64,000 bases of DNA from Rusavskia elegans. Its lineage: Eukaryota; Ascomycota; Lecanoromycetes; Teloschistales; Teloschistaceae. The stretch covers positions 104,717-168,716 of the forward strand of contig SAUG01000134.1 of NCBI GenBank assembly GCA_011316305.1. Direction: 5' to 3'. This document shows positions 42,048-53,034 of this stretch, in pieces (positions within the stretch are counted from its first letter, which is position 1; the number at the start of each line of letters is the position of its first letter). A model generated the notes under the pieces. The model had not been told where the DNA came from. It searched no databases and worked only from the letters and a program-made list of their open reading frames with translations. Made by a program: the position numbers and the translations under genes.

Positions 42048-44312
42048 TTAATTGCTAATCCATTCGCACTCACAACTGCCCGCCAACGCTCTTCGCTCCC
42101 AAACACTTGCTCTCTTCTCTTTTCGTGCACCTGGCTGGTCCGCCCCCGGATCGTATGTTGATGGAGTCTCTTCAAGCCCTATGGTCAGAAGACTGCCACT
42201 CTCGTCGGTCACCGGACTTGCGCTACCATCGTTCATGATCTGCATGCGAACACAATATGGAGCCGGGACCGTGCCAGGGGTCCGCCGTTCTTCGATCTTG
42301 ATGTCTTTGGAGTATGCCGCGAGCTGGGACGGGTCGATGATTGTACGCTTTCGTAGCAAGTCCGACCTATCCGCCGAACCCGATGGCAAGGGTCTATATG
42401 CCTTGAAAGAGCCAGCCTCGTAACCAGCGGCCGGCGCTTCCGAATCTGCCGTCGGACTTGAAGAGGTTACGTATCCCGATGACACCGGCTGGTATTGGCC
42501 CGAAAAGTTCTGAGTTACGTAGATGAACCCTTCGAGAATGGTGTTGTTCCAATAGCAGAACCAGGGCTTGGACGCGATCGGTGCTATTGTCTGCCTCTTC
42601 TCCTTCCGTGCATGCTGAAATTCGAACCAGCGTTTATCGTTTACTCCTCCGTAAGCGACGAAGTCGGTACCTCGGACCACAACCACTTTCGTGTAAGGCT
42701 GCTGGAACCACCACGCCGGTCCCTTGTCCATTCCTTCCTTGTCGCCCATGAGCGTTAGAGGTATGGGTTGGTCCAGCTGGGGCAATTGCGGACCGAAGCG
42801 CACTTGATTGTTCTGGGCTGGAAAGCGAGGCGAAATTGAGATGGAGCCTGGCGTAGAGAGATCGAGCTTCAGATCCTGCTCGTCTGCGCAATTCCAAGAC
42901 ATTGGATACTTTTCCAAGCAGGAATTTTCGGAAATTGAGAGATTCCGAAGAGGGACAAAGAAGCTGCCAGTGGGCAGAGTGGGTAGGTTTGTCGGGGTGG
43001 ACACTAATGGGGTCGCATCCACAAGAGACGTCGTGGTGGTGGTGGAAACGACGGTAGATTGGCTGAACCCCCTGTTAGTACAGGATTCGAATGAGTCAAA
43101 AGGTTGCAAAACTTACGCCGCAGGTGGTTCAGGACGGCGTGACTTTGGTGGTGGAATTGGTACTGCGTGCTGCTCCCCTCGGGCATTACCAACCACTCCG
43201 CCGATAGTACCCGCAAGCACAGCAATCATCAGCAGTACCAGAATTGCAACCACCCAAAATGGTACCTTGCCGCAACATATCCGTCTTTTGCCCTGCTCCT
43301 TGACGCGCTCCTTGAAATTGCCTCCTTCGTCATGTTGCAGTGATTCACTGCTTGCCACTGCAGTGGCATCATCCGAACTGTGGTGCAGCTCTGTGTGTCG
43401 AAGGATTGACTCCCTAGACTCCTGAAGATTTTCTCGAGACTGAAAAGGGTTCATCAAGACCTCCTGGGTATGCCCTGATTCTCCAGGCTCCGCGCTGGGG
43501 ATACTCGCTGGTCCAAGAGGCCCTTCCTTGGGGGGTACATCGTCAGGATAACGTGTATATGGGGGTAGTTGCTCGGTATAGCCGTCAGGTCCGATGAGAT
43601 CATCGACGTCTTCTGTATCAGGTCCTAGACGTCGCCTGTATTCCTGAGATCGCCCTGGAAAGCCCACAGATGCGGGGGGATGGAGGCTATGGGATGGGCC
43701 GTCCATATCTTCGGGTACCGTGTTCTGTGAATACATTCCATATGGTTGAGTTGGACCACTGGGACCAGTGTATGACCGTTCCCGCGGTCTCACAGTTGAA
43801 GTGGTGGCCATGCTTGGGGTTCGAGAGAAACCAACATCTTGTGTGTACATGGCGTAAGGTTGGCTAGGACCTGTAGCTCCTTGATACGGACTCTGGGTTC
43901 GCGGTAATGTGAATGTCGAGGCTCGGCTGGTAGATCGAAAGAGGGCTGAGTTTGGGGTCTCGTCGGAAAAGGTTGTTGCTCGTCCGCTGTTGGGAGGGAC
44001 TTCGCGACTGAAATCTTCTTGACGAGATAGTAATGACGAGCTTCGTTCGTTTACCCGCTGCTTTCCTGAAACCGAGTCCGTTCCTGGCAGTGTTTGTGTA
44101 CTGTCAAGATCCTGACGTGGCGGATCCCCTCGATGTACGGGACTTCGATGGTCGTGCGCAGTGGGACCATCAACAACGCGGAAGCCATTGCTGGGCTGCA
44201 GAGAGTCCAGTGCATACTCATCACTGAAGATGTCAGGGTTCGAAGAGCGAGAGAAAGGGCGTTGGAATGTCCGAGAACTTGATGATGCTGACGATCGTCT
44301 CCGCTCGGCCAT
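42048..44312 (-). CDS. DUF7820-type single-pass membrane protein
   Basis: Two exons (44312-43117, 43071-42048) with a 45-nt intron give 739 aa. Residues 1 to about 345 are disordered, serine- and proline-rich, with repeated GPSQPYAMY and GPTQPYGMY units and an arginine-serine start (MAERRRSSASSSSRTFQRPF). A juxtamembrane basic patch (KEQGKRRICCGK) precedes one transmembrane helix (FWVVAILVLLMIAVLAGTIG). A threonine-rich stalk then leads to a C-terminal domain with KYPMSWNCADEQDLKLDL, FGPQLPQLDQPIPLTLMGD, WWFQQPYTKVVVVRGTDFV and PWFCYWNNTILEGFIYV, the pattern I recall for DUF7820. By topology the conserved domain is probably extracellular or lumenal. The start is the ATG at 44312; upstream codons lack an ATG. 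Function unknown. Confidence 0.82.
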
Positions 44313-44731
44313 GGCTTCAGGAGCTGGAACAGAACAGTCGTGCGTTCCACCCAGGGATTTTCTATGATCTGGAAATCTTGCCACTCTACAACGGCTGCCT
44401 CATCATCGCTTGACAGGAATGGTCTATGCCCTCAAAGACCAAACATCGTCATGGAATTGACGACGGAAGGAGTCGGCGGTTGGGTTTAATGGGCAGCGGT
44501 TTGGACTACATAGACAAGCCTTGGCATTTCTAGGCATTCGTCCGATGTACATCACCTCTTGAGTTATCGTATGCACGTAAATCATGAATGGTTCAGTTTG
44601 AATAACCGAGACATTTCGAATAATGCTATAGTCTATTTGCATCCTCAACTGCATGCAGCTCTTTCCCACGCTGGTGATGATGATACCGCAAAGCGCCTCT
44701 CGAATATGTACAGATTGTGACGAGACGACTT
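44313..44731. other. spacer
   Basis: About 420 bp between two same-strand genes; promoter of the DUF7820 gene and 3'UTR of HMG-CoA synthase. Nothing else seen. Confidence 0.45.
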
Positions 44732-46326
44732 TCAAGCCTTGATTTCATACTGTCGTCGGTACATCTCATCTATCTTGGACAAATAGTATGTATCCTTTGT
44801 AATCGTTTCAGCATTACCACTTGGCGTATACTCCTTTTGCAAGTGAGCCTTTTCTCTCAAATTACACATCTGGCATATATCAGTGTCTCTCGCTTCGAAC
44901 GTCGTAGGCCGACAGTTGACGTACCTCGTCGTAGACCTTCGGTTCCACAACACGTCTAGCGTCCAGTCTCTTATGCAAATCTACCTTCGTAACCATCTCA
45001 CCGACGTCTCCCACAACCCTGAGGCTGAACAACGAGCTTGCCAGACCACTGCCGTAACTGAAGATACCGATACGCTTTCCAGCAATGTCCTCCCCACTGA
45101 CATTGCTCAACAAGCCGACCAGACTCCCGTAGACGCTGGCAGTGTACATGTTGCCGCACATGGTGGGGACCTCGATGCCAGGTTGTACGCGGGCAGCAAA
45201 CTTCTTCTTCGCAAGCGCCATAAAGGTCTTTTCAACGGTCTTATCAGTGATCGATGAGGGATAGTCGAGGTCGAGGATCTCGCGAGGAACCGACTCGAAG
45301 ATCGGATTCTCCGGATCGGCAAGGAAATCATTATACAGCAGGCGAGCGTAGGATTTGGAAACAAGCTTGCAGGTCGGGGCATGGAAAACCATATGGTCGA
45401 ATCGGTCCAGCGGAGAGTGTGATGGTTCCTCCGGCTTGTGAACTCCGTTCGACAACCCATTAGTCTGCAGAGTAGCTTCGCGCTCATTGTATCTCTTGTA
45501 GCACTGATCAACAGCCTCGGTGTAGCATTTGATCGAAAACGCACCGTCCACGGTGGGGTACTCCGAGGTCAAATCTGGCTTGTAGAAATCATAAGCATGC
45601 TTCATAAAGGTTCCTCTCTTGCCAGGATCGAACGCAAGTGGGGCGTCAGGGCCGATGAGCATCGCAACGCAGCCAACGCCTCCGGTCGGACGTGCGTTTC
45701 CTTTCTTGTAGAGAGCAATGTCACCAGCGCATACAATGGCGTTTCGGCCATCCCAAGCTGATGACTCGATCCAGTTGATGGCGTTGAAGATGGCGTTGGT
45801 TCCACCATAACAGGCGTTGACGGTGTCAACACCCTCGATATTCGTGTTACCGGAGGGCTCGAAGAGCTGCATCAGTACTGATTTGACGGATTTCGATTTG
45901 TCAAGTAAGGTTTCTGTGCCAACTTCGAGTCGTCCAACGGATTTAGGATCGATCGAATACTTCCGTAAGAGGGAGGAGACAGTCGTTAGAGCGAGTGAGT
46001 AGATATCTAGGGACTCGTTAGATTCTTGGTTGTTGCAACTTCCGAAGTGATCCGCTTGTCAATGGTCACGCGATGAGAATTACCTTCTCGATCATCACAG
46101 AAAGCCATCTTCGTCTGGCCCAGACCAATTGTATATTTGCCTTCACTCACGCCATCGAACTTTTCGAGCTCGGCCTGATCGACGCACTGCATTGCACAGA
46201 GTTAGCCGGTCGATCCGGATGGTCTTGACTCGACTACCAAAAGGTGTCACCTGCCCATTGGCTTACCTGGCTGGGAAAATAGATCTCAATGGCTTTGATG
46301 CCAACATTGGATGGTCGAGAAGCCAT
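44732..46326 (-). CDS. ERG13: hydroxymethylglutaryl-CoA synthase
   Basis: Four exons (46326-46267, 46186-46084, 46006-44925, 44869-44732) give 460 aa. It condenses acetyl-CoA with acetoacetyl-CoA to HMG-CoA, the step before HMG-CoA reductase in the mevalonate and sterol pathway. Near the N terminus are [12 protein letters not shown] and [18 protein letters not shown]. The general-base Glu lies in [16 protein letters not shown] (about residue 86) and the catalytic Cys in [16 protein letters not shown] (about 120). [20 protein letters not shown] and the active-site His in VFHAPTCKL follow. The C terminus ends [15 protein letters not shown]. Introns are 77-80 and 55 nt; the acceptor before DIYSLALTT was chosen because nearer AGs break the frame. 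No mitochondrial presequence is seen, so the cytosolic sterol-pathway enzyme is expected. Confidence 0.96.
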
Positions 46327-46847
46327 ATTGATTGATGAGTAGCTGGGAGGAGAGTTTGCTGAGCGATTGAAGAACAACTTTGGCTGCTCTGGCAATGCAA
46401 AGGATTATCTATGTTCTTCGGCTTAACAAACTGCAAACCAAGCGGTCAAGAAGTTTTGGAGCGGCAGCAGTGGATTGAAGATGTTTTGGGTAAATGCGAG
46501 TGTCTCCGACTAAGCGATGGAGTACCACTGGAGTCTCTGCAGTGTCCAATCTGGGAACAATGCACGAGAAAGTACCTCTTCAATCTTTACTCACAAGAAC
46601 TGCCGCGGCAAACCCGACAGACTGGAACCAGTTAGCGCCCGTCGGCTGCTTCTCTTTGGATTAGCTCGGTGTCAACGCATCCTCGCACTCCAACGACACC
46701 CCTTCACATCGGCCTGGAACAGGTTGCATGAAGAGATAGGCGGACCGCAATGACCATGGACCGCTGCTATAGAGCGTCTGTGAAGTATCTGTGAACGACT
46801 CAGAGTGGCTGAACTATACATCTGATCCAGAGCAGCTGGCTACAATC
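46327..46847. other. divergent spacer
   Basis: About 520 bp between the HMG-CoA synthase and HAD-like starts. It should hold both promoters; I could not recognise a sterol-regulatory element or other clear site. Confidence 0.45.
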
Positions 46848-47980
46848 ATGTCTTCCAGCCGAGTCCGCCCCTTGGTATTGACTTTCGATGCCTTCGGCAC
46901 CCTCTTCGAACCTCGCCAGTCCATAGGTCAACAGTACGCGGATGCTGCACGCACCCATGGCCTTACAGGTTTGACGAATCAGCACGTTGAGGCGAGCTTT
47001 CGGAAAGGTGAGGGAAGGTGAGGGAAGAGGGAGAGCTCGCTTGGTGGAGCCCGCTAATACTGTGAAAGCCTTCCAATCCTCAACAAAGGACTATCCGAAT
47101 TATGGAAAAGCCGCGGGCATGGATCCAAGGCAATGGTGGGCAAATGTAAGCACCTTATCTCAAGATCATGTGTACCCCGACGATTCCCAGCGTAAGGCAC
47201 CATCTTATTGTCTCATCGACTGGCATCCGAGACACACACCAATCGACAGCCAAGTCGGATACCCTGCCAGTGCACGATGTCCCTAGTGACCTGTGACGCA
47301 CTACAGCCGACTTGGGCGAAAATCCACGTAGCCTAACGCTGCCATTCTTGCCTGTATGAAATGTTTTGTCTGACATTCGTCAGGTCATCCATTCGACATT
47401 TTCCGCTTTCCTAGCAAATGGTACCACAGTGCCAGATGAACTTGTAGCTTCTTTGTTCCGCCGGTTTTCCTCAAGTGAAGGTTATCGACTCTATGACGAC
47501 GTAATGCCTTTCTTCAAACAGCTGCACGACTCGCGGAGCACTGCTTCTGCTTCAAGATCAGACCTCTCTCGGGTCCAGGTAGGTATAATCTCGAACTCGG
47601 ATGGCCAACGAGTCTCTTCCATCCTGGATAGTTTGGGCATCTGTGTCAACGAAACCGGACATGATTCAGCTGTGGTGAAGTCCACGAAATGCTATGATAT
47701 TGACTGGGTGGTCACGAGCTTCGATTCAGATCACGAGAAACCTAGCCGTGAGATCTTCGACGCCGCCAAAGCATTGAGCGCTTCCGTTTCGGGAGGCGAT
47801 AGTGAATACTTGCATGTTGGTGACAGCATCAAGGAGGATTACTACGGCGCACTCGAAGCCGGATGGCAGAGCGTAATACTAGATCGTGATGGCAAACACG
47901 AGGGGGAATTACCTGAAGCTACTCGTGTAGCAAGTCTCACCTTATTGATGCAGAAATTGATAGACAGCAAGAAGAGCTGA
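46848..47980 (+). CDS. HAD-like hydrolase (HDHD3-type)
   Basis: Three exons (46848-47007, 47069-47145, 47384-47980) give 277 aa. Haloacid-dehalogenase-fold motifs are in order: motif I LTFDAFGTLF (nucleophile Asp present; the usual second Asp is Phe), the cap-region signature YGKAAGMDPRQWW, motif II VGIISNSD, motif III EKPSREIF and motif IV HVGDSIKEDYYGA. The DAFGTL form occurs in haloacid dehalogenases and HDHD3-like proteins and often goes with altered or lost phosphatase activity. Substrate is unknown. The second intron is 238 nt, about four times longer than others here, yet the splice restores WWANVIHSTFSAF exactly. The gene ends only 13 bp from the SR140 stop on the other strand, so their 3'UTRs must overlap. 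Confidence 0.82.
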
Positions 47981-47993
47981 GAAAAATTCAAGA

Positions 47994-50480
47994 CTATTCC
48001 TCATCCGAGTCGGCAAACATGTCCTCGGCTCTGGGTCTGCGCCGCCTTGCTCCAGGTAGTTGGCCTTTTGCTGCCGATATCTCTTTACTAGCCGCCATAT
48101 GGAAGCCGACGGATGGCTTTACGCTTGCATCTGGATATCCTCCGTCAACAGAAAGTGCGGAGTTACCTTTTTCTTCTGGCAGTGTTCCCTCCTCGGTAAT
48201 TTCCTCCATCGGCTCACCATCAACGTCATCGTCATCCACCATAGGCTCCCCGTCAATGTCTTCATCGTCTGTCATGGGCTCTCCATCTACATCATCATCG
48301 ACATCCATTGACTCTGGCCCTGCCCCATTACTCTGAGAGACCTCATCTTTCTCAGCCTGGGCTTCTCTTGCCTTCTCTTCCACGGTTCTCCATCTTGACT
48401 TGCTAGCGGCGGCGGCCATGGCCTTCTCGGCTGCGGCATTAGCTGCCTCTTCCGCTGCCGTCAAAGGCGGGTTGGCAAACATTGAAGCAAAATGCTCCTG
48501 AGAATCCTGTGGGAAAACACACCACCCTTCCCATAGGGTCAAGATGCTCCCAACGCTCCGCTTCCACTTTTCCGCTCGAAGACGACCCCACTGCATGGTC
48601 TTCTCAAGCCGGCCGAGGTCCTCGAACACTTTCTTTCCTTTCAGAGCGCTTTCGAATAGTTGTCGATACCGCCAAGCGTGGCGAACACCGCTTGTCGATG
48701 ATGAGGAGAGAATGTCAGAGATGATGTACAGTCCAATTAGCATTGAAGCGGACAAGTCATCTTTCTCGCCGGGCTTCTTGTCGTCGTCAATACTGTCCTC
48801 GACTTTTCCTGCTGAGCCATCTTCTAGACGAGCTTTTCGATCTGGATTGGCTCCTGAAAAAGCCAATGGCTTCTGTACATTAGAGGTGATCATGTCGACC
48901 ACTTCTTCGGCACCCTCTCCTGCTCGTTGGATTGCAAAAGCAGTCACACGGGCGACATCGCCACGGCGCAATCTTGCGCTTGTTGTAGGAAGTCGAGCTA
49001 AAAGGTGGGTGAGCTTTGCCTTTTCCAATGGATTCAAATATGCTTGTTCATTCCCTTCGATATTCGCAACGTCAGCAGGTGGAGCCCCACCATGATAATG
49101 GGCGTGGCGCCGGCGCCCTTCGTCTCCCGAATCGTCCTCGTCAGAGGAGTTGTAATCGGAGTCCGACACAAATTCCTCGATCTGTGTCACATACTCGAAC
49201 GGTAAACCTCTCTCCGGCGCGGCCCAGATAGCTCCACCTTCAAACAAACGTTGTGATGATAAATCAGCTTGTCTCCGACCTCTACCTTTCTGCGACGCTC
49301 CCGTCAAGACGTCCCATAATCGCCATCGATAGTAGACTCCACCAGTACTACGCGAATCCCATATCCATGCCCACTTCTCTTCTAGTTGTACCTCACGCCG
49401 AGTCATTAGCAGTGCTTCGAACTCCGGGCCATGGGTCAGCAAAGCCTCCAAAGTCTTGTGAATCAGTTTCAGCTGCTTGAGGTCTGATGGTGGACGGACA
49501 GTCACCTGGACAGCTGGACCGCCTCGCCCGTGAGAATTAGACCCAGCGGGAGCATAGGATTGTGGTGGAGCAAAACCACCTCGATGAGAACCTGGCGGCC
49601 GAATCATTGGACCACCAGGTGTCGTAGATATGGGGCGAGCACCGAATGGCAAGGAAGAATTGGTAGACATCAGACCAAGTGTTGGCATATCTGAGGATGC
49701 TGCGGTCGAGGAAAAGTGACGAGAGAGCGAAAGATAGAAACCTCGTCCTAAGTACTTGTTTTGTAGCCCACTGACCGCAGTATCGATATCGATTGCTGGT
49801 GTGTCATTTGCCAAAATTATAATGGCCGATAGGGACCTTCGTTCGGTAGAATTAGCATTTCCCGGTCCTGAAGGAGGTGTGATGCGGATCGCATCGACGT
49901 TTAGGTTTGGCGGCAGGAAAGACTTGATGAAAGCTGGAGAGCTGCCCGGGGGTAGAGAACTCAGACGCATAGAAGGCTTAGGGACTGCTCGCTCGCTGGC
50001 TTTTGCGGACATGGTGTTGTCTTCATCCACTGAACTCTTGAACGCCGCCTTTGCATCTATTGGACCTGGGCTTGCGTCTTCAAACGCGAAAAGACCATGA
50101 CTGGGTTCCTTCCGCACTGACTGGGAGCCATCATGAGCTCTCTTTCGCGACAGCGATGGCGGAGGGCCCAGACTTCCTATGCCACTATTCCCCCGACCTC
50201 CTCTTCCGCCGGGCCCAGAAGGTGCAGCTGAAAAGTTCCTCCGAGAAGGACCACTGCTGTTGAAGCTCTCGGGACCTGAAGGCTTTCGACCTCCAAGAGA
50301 GGTTGTTTCGTCCCCATCGTCATCGAATGACTTGACAAAGTCCTCGTAGACTGCGGCATTCTCCTCTTGCTCTCTCTGGCGTTTGGCTTCCGCTTCCGCT
50401 TTTTGCCGTTCGAAGAGTGACTTCTTGGTTGGGGCCGCAAGTTTAGATCCGATATCAGGGAACTCTTTGACCTTTGACAT
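47994..50480 (-). CDS. U2-associated protein SR140-like splicing factor
   Basis: Single-exon gene, 828 aa. SR140 (U2SURP) is associated with the U2 snRNP and the spliceosome. The N terminus has KKSLFERQKAEAEAKRQREQ and ENAAVYEDFVKSFD, then a degenerate RNA-recognition-motif region (about residues 185-260, ending KYLGRGFYLSLSRH). A SURP-type segment (LKLIHKTLEALLTHGPEFEA) with the following EKWAWIWDSRSTGGVYYRWRLW comes next. A CID-like helical domain spans about 490-650 (LTHLLARLPTTSARLRRGDV, LYIISDILSSSS, GRLEKTMQWGRL). The tail contains three near-identical acidic VDGEPM/IDGEPM units and ends RRRPRAEDMFADSDEE. Divergent with the gene at 51076. Confidence 0.88.
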   Translation of the reverse strand: MSKVKEFPDIGSKLAAPTKKSLFERQKAEAEAKRQREQEENAAVYEDFVKSFDDDGDETTSLGGRKPSGPESFNSSGPSRRNFSAAPSGPGGRGGRGNSGIGSLGPPPSLSRKRAHDGSQSVRKEPSHGLFAFEDASPGPIDAKAAFKSSVDEDNTMSAKASERAVPKPSMRLSSLPPGSSPAFIKSFLPPNLNVDAIRITPPSGPGNANSTERRSLSAIIILANDTPAIDIDTAVSGLQNKYLGRGFYLSLSRHFSSTAASSDMPTLGLMSTNSSLPFGARPISTTPGGPMIRPPGSHRGGFAPPQSYAPAGSNSHGRGGPAVQVTVRPPSDLKQLKLIHKTLEALLTHGPEFEALLMTRREVQLEEKWAWIWDSRSTGGVYYRWRLWDVLTGASQKGRGRRQADLSSQRLFEGGAIWAAPERGLPFEYVTQIEEFVSDSDYNSSDEDDSGDEGRRRHAHYHGGAPPADVANIEGNEQAYLNPLEKAKLTHLLARLPTTSARLRRGDVARVTAFAIQRAGEGAEEVVDMITSNVQKPLAFSGANPDRKARLEDGSAGKVEDSIDDDKKPGEKDDLSASMLIGLYIISDILSSSSTSGVRHAWRYRQLFESALKGKKVFEDLGRLEKTMQWGRLRAEKWKRSVGSILTLWEGWCVFPQDSQEHFASMFANPPLTAAEEAANAAAEKAMAAAASKSRWRTVEEKAREAQAEKDEVSQSNGAGPESMDVDDDVDGEPMTDDEDIDGEPMVDDDDVDGEPMEEITEEGTLPEEKGNSALSVDGGYPDASVKPSVGFHMAASKEISAAKGQLPGARRRRPRAEDMFADSDEE

Positions 50481-51075
50481 GTTTTGACAGAATTTGTAAA
50501 TATTGTTGTTCTCGTAGAAGCTTGGCTTGGGCCTTGCACAGCTCGAGAGCTCGTCCGTAGGCTTGTAGGGTCATAACCCTAATCTAAATGCCCGGGCTGA
50601 CGATAAGGGGGTACAGCTGCCTACGTAGTACGGACATTGTCTCAGGTTGATCAGACCACCGGACGCTAGCCGGATTGGGGACCAAACCTCGCCGGAGGCC
50701 TAGAGTCTAAAGCCTAGAATATTGCGACCGTAGCCTAGAAAACTACGACCAGAGCTACGACCGTAATAAACCTATATTCCTTGACACCCAACGTATAATT
50801 TTCGAATATTCGAGTTCAGTGACGTTGCCCGGGCTAGGCTGACTCGTTTTCGAAATTTTAGGCAAATATAATGGCTTGGAATTGCTCCCAATTACGACCG
50901 AAAAGGACGACTTTAAGGTAGTGACGCGAAGCAAAATTACGCCCAGACGCTCCGCTGAAGATGCTCCACGTGACTTTTCGGAAGCGTTGCGTCATCCGAG
51001 ACAAGTACGGACATGGATACCGAGGGTAGACTTCTAGTCTTCAGTCGACACTCCTTTGGGCAATCTTCTGTCAAG
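50481..51075. other. divergent spacer with repeated CCTAG-type motifs
   Basis: About 600 bp between SR140 and the next gene. Within 50690-50770 the words GCCTAGA and CTACGACC recur several times, and GGGTCATAACCC forms a short palindrome at about 50568. This may be decayed repeat DNA; otherwise it is promoter sequence. Confidence 0.4.
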
Positions 51076-52423
51076 ATGACTTCTGTTAGCGAAGTCCAGT
51101 CCCTCTTACGTTTCCTCGGATCTGCTAAGATCCCCATCCCTCTTGCTATGTCCAAGGTCCAATCAATGAAGGAAGCGTCACTCACCACGTAAAATCTCTC
51201 CAACGACACCGAGATACATGGTCAATTACTGATGATATATCTTCAGGCCTGAGAGCCTTTCCAAAGCCCCTTTACCGACTCTGCAGTCTATATTCGGGGA
51301 TGAGAAGTTGGCAAAGCAAGTCCTTTCCACCGCCAAACGAGTTTCCAAGAAACGCAACTCCTCTTCTACGTCCGAAACCTCTCACTCGCCCAAGAAAGCC
51401 AGGACCGTTCCCTTGAACCCTGGGCAAGAACTATCGCCAGCCGATGTCGAAGCCTCACTCGCTCTTCCTACCCTCAATCCTTCAGATCACGACGACATAG
51501 AGGCGGATATTAACAAGACAATTCTTTATACCAACCGTGCGCCTCTCGTGGTAGCCTTCGTCGTACAACTAACGAAGCATACCATGCCAACTCAGCCACT
51601 TTCCTCGCGCCTAAGCCTGGCTCAAGCCGTCATGAGCATGGGCGCGAAAGCGAAAGCTCTGAATCTGGGCATCCAGTCCGGAAGGACCGCCGAGGACGAA
51701 GGCTGGGGAGAAGGTCAGCCCAGTGTTCGAATAATGGGGCGGAAAATAGCCGTGATGCGGAGGTGGGGCTATGATTGGCAGAACAACGGACAGGGACAAG
51801 CAGATCAGGATCCGATCAAGCAAGAAGAAGGCGGACAGGAGCTGCTTCAAACGAAGGAAGCCACATCGGCTTGTTCCGGCCCCAAGAATGACATCGAGAG
51901 TCAGGAAACTATCAAAGGGGACCCCTCAACTCCCCCCCACTCCGTATCCCCCAATCCTCAAATCAACCAGCACCCTACGGAGAGCGTTGCTTATGACCCA
52001 CCTCTCTGGGCGTTGAATCTTGAAACCCTCTCCAAGACATCCTCCTACTCTACCACTCCTACCAGTAAAACCGGTCTCCCAAACGGTCTCCCGATCTACG
52101 ATCCCCATTCCGCCCGTAACTACATGTTGAAGTCCTTCGCTACATCTACTTCCTCGTCACCTCCACCCCCATCACCAGCCAAGACATCCAAATCGGTCGC
52201 TCTAGCGAAAGAAAGGGAAGAGAAAGAGAATAATCTGGCCCGGCTTCTCTATGCTTTGGACCAGCTTTTTACGTCCTGGCTTGATGTGATCGGGCCCGAA
52301 GAGCTGGACCGCCGCGCGTTTGGCTGGTATTCAAGGGTCAGGCCCTCTGTCGAGGCAGGCCGTGAAGGATGGGGAGGAAAGGGAGACGTAAGGCTAGCGG
52401 ACTTGCTGAAGCTGAGACGTTGA
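51076..52423 (+). CDS. conserved nuclear-type protein of unknown function
   Basis: Two exons (51076-51188, 51247-52423) joined over a 58-nt intron give 429 aa. The N-terminal 60 residues (VSEVQSLLRFLGSAKIPIPL... LQSIFGDEKLAKQVLSTAKRVSKKR) look like a small helical, helix-hairpin-helix-style unit followed by a basic nuclear-localisation-type segment. The block LYTNRAPLVVAFVVQLTKHT-MPTQPLSSRLSLAQAV, with GWGEGQPSVRIMGRKIAVM, is a pattern I recall from uncharacterised ascomycete proteins. A charged, proline-rich insert (about residues 180-300) and a helical C terminus (LLYALDQLFTSWLDVIGPEE) follow. I cannot name the family. The splice fits because both exon halves keep the TTPESLSKAPL frame. Likely nuclear, role unknown. 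Confidence 0.68.
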
Positions 52424-53034
52424 GGGGACATATGCGGCCGGTAAAGGGATGGGGAAAGATCGGAGCATCGGTGGGTGTGCTGTGCAGCACAGGTTGTGGA
52501 AGATACGATTGATGAAGAAACATGTTGCGTCACTTGATACCCCATTCATATTTCATTTCGCAAATTGTCGCTCATTGCCTTACTTAAAGGCACGACTTAT
52601 ACGAATGTTATTAAGACATGCTGGGAACATCGAAAGAAATTCGAATTGTTAGACGCATCGATGTCGATGAAGGGTAAAATACATCTGTATGTGACAAGAA
52701 TAGAGATCTCGTCCGGCCAACATCTTATCAGCTATTTCCAAAAGGGCCCCGGGCATCTCTGACGGCTCCCGCTTGAATCGCCAACATCTCTAAGATGTCC
52801 AGGCCAGTATAAGAGCAGTAGCCCAATTATATCAAAGGATATACTCTATATTGTGCAGAGAACATGGCCATTATGACCGCGACATGCTCGAATTCGGTTC
52901 CTTCAAGAAGCTCATTCAGGTAAATGGGTAGCAGCTGTCTTGTAAAAGTCGATATTATCCTATGATTCATTTCGGTGGAGGCTAGCTCCCCCCCCGTGGG
53001 GGGTCCCCCCTTCCTCGACCATCCAATCTTTGAT
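52424..53034. other. spacer with a C8-G6-C6 tract
   Basis: About 600 bp with no gene. At 52988-53010 a run of 8 C, then GT, 6 G, T and 6 C forms a strong potential hairpin or alternative structure. Nothing else is recognised. Confidence 0.45.

Noticed and set aside
50565..50580. telomere-like TAGGG/CCCTAA words
   Set aside because: Only one copy on each side of a 3-nt spacer; too short for an interstitial telomere tract.
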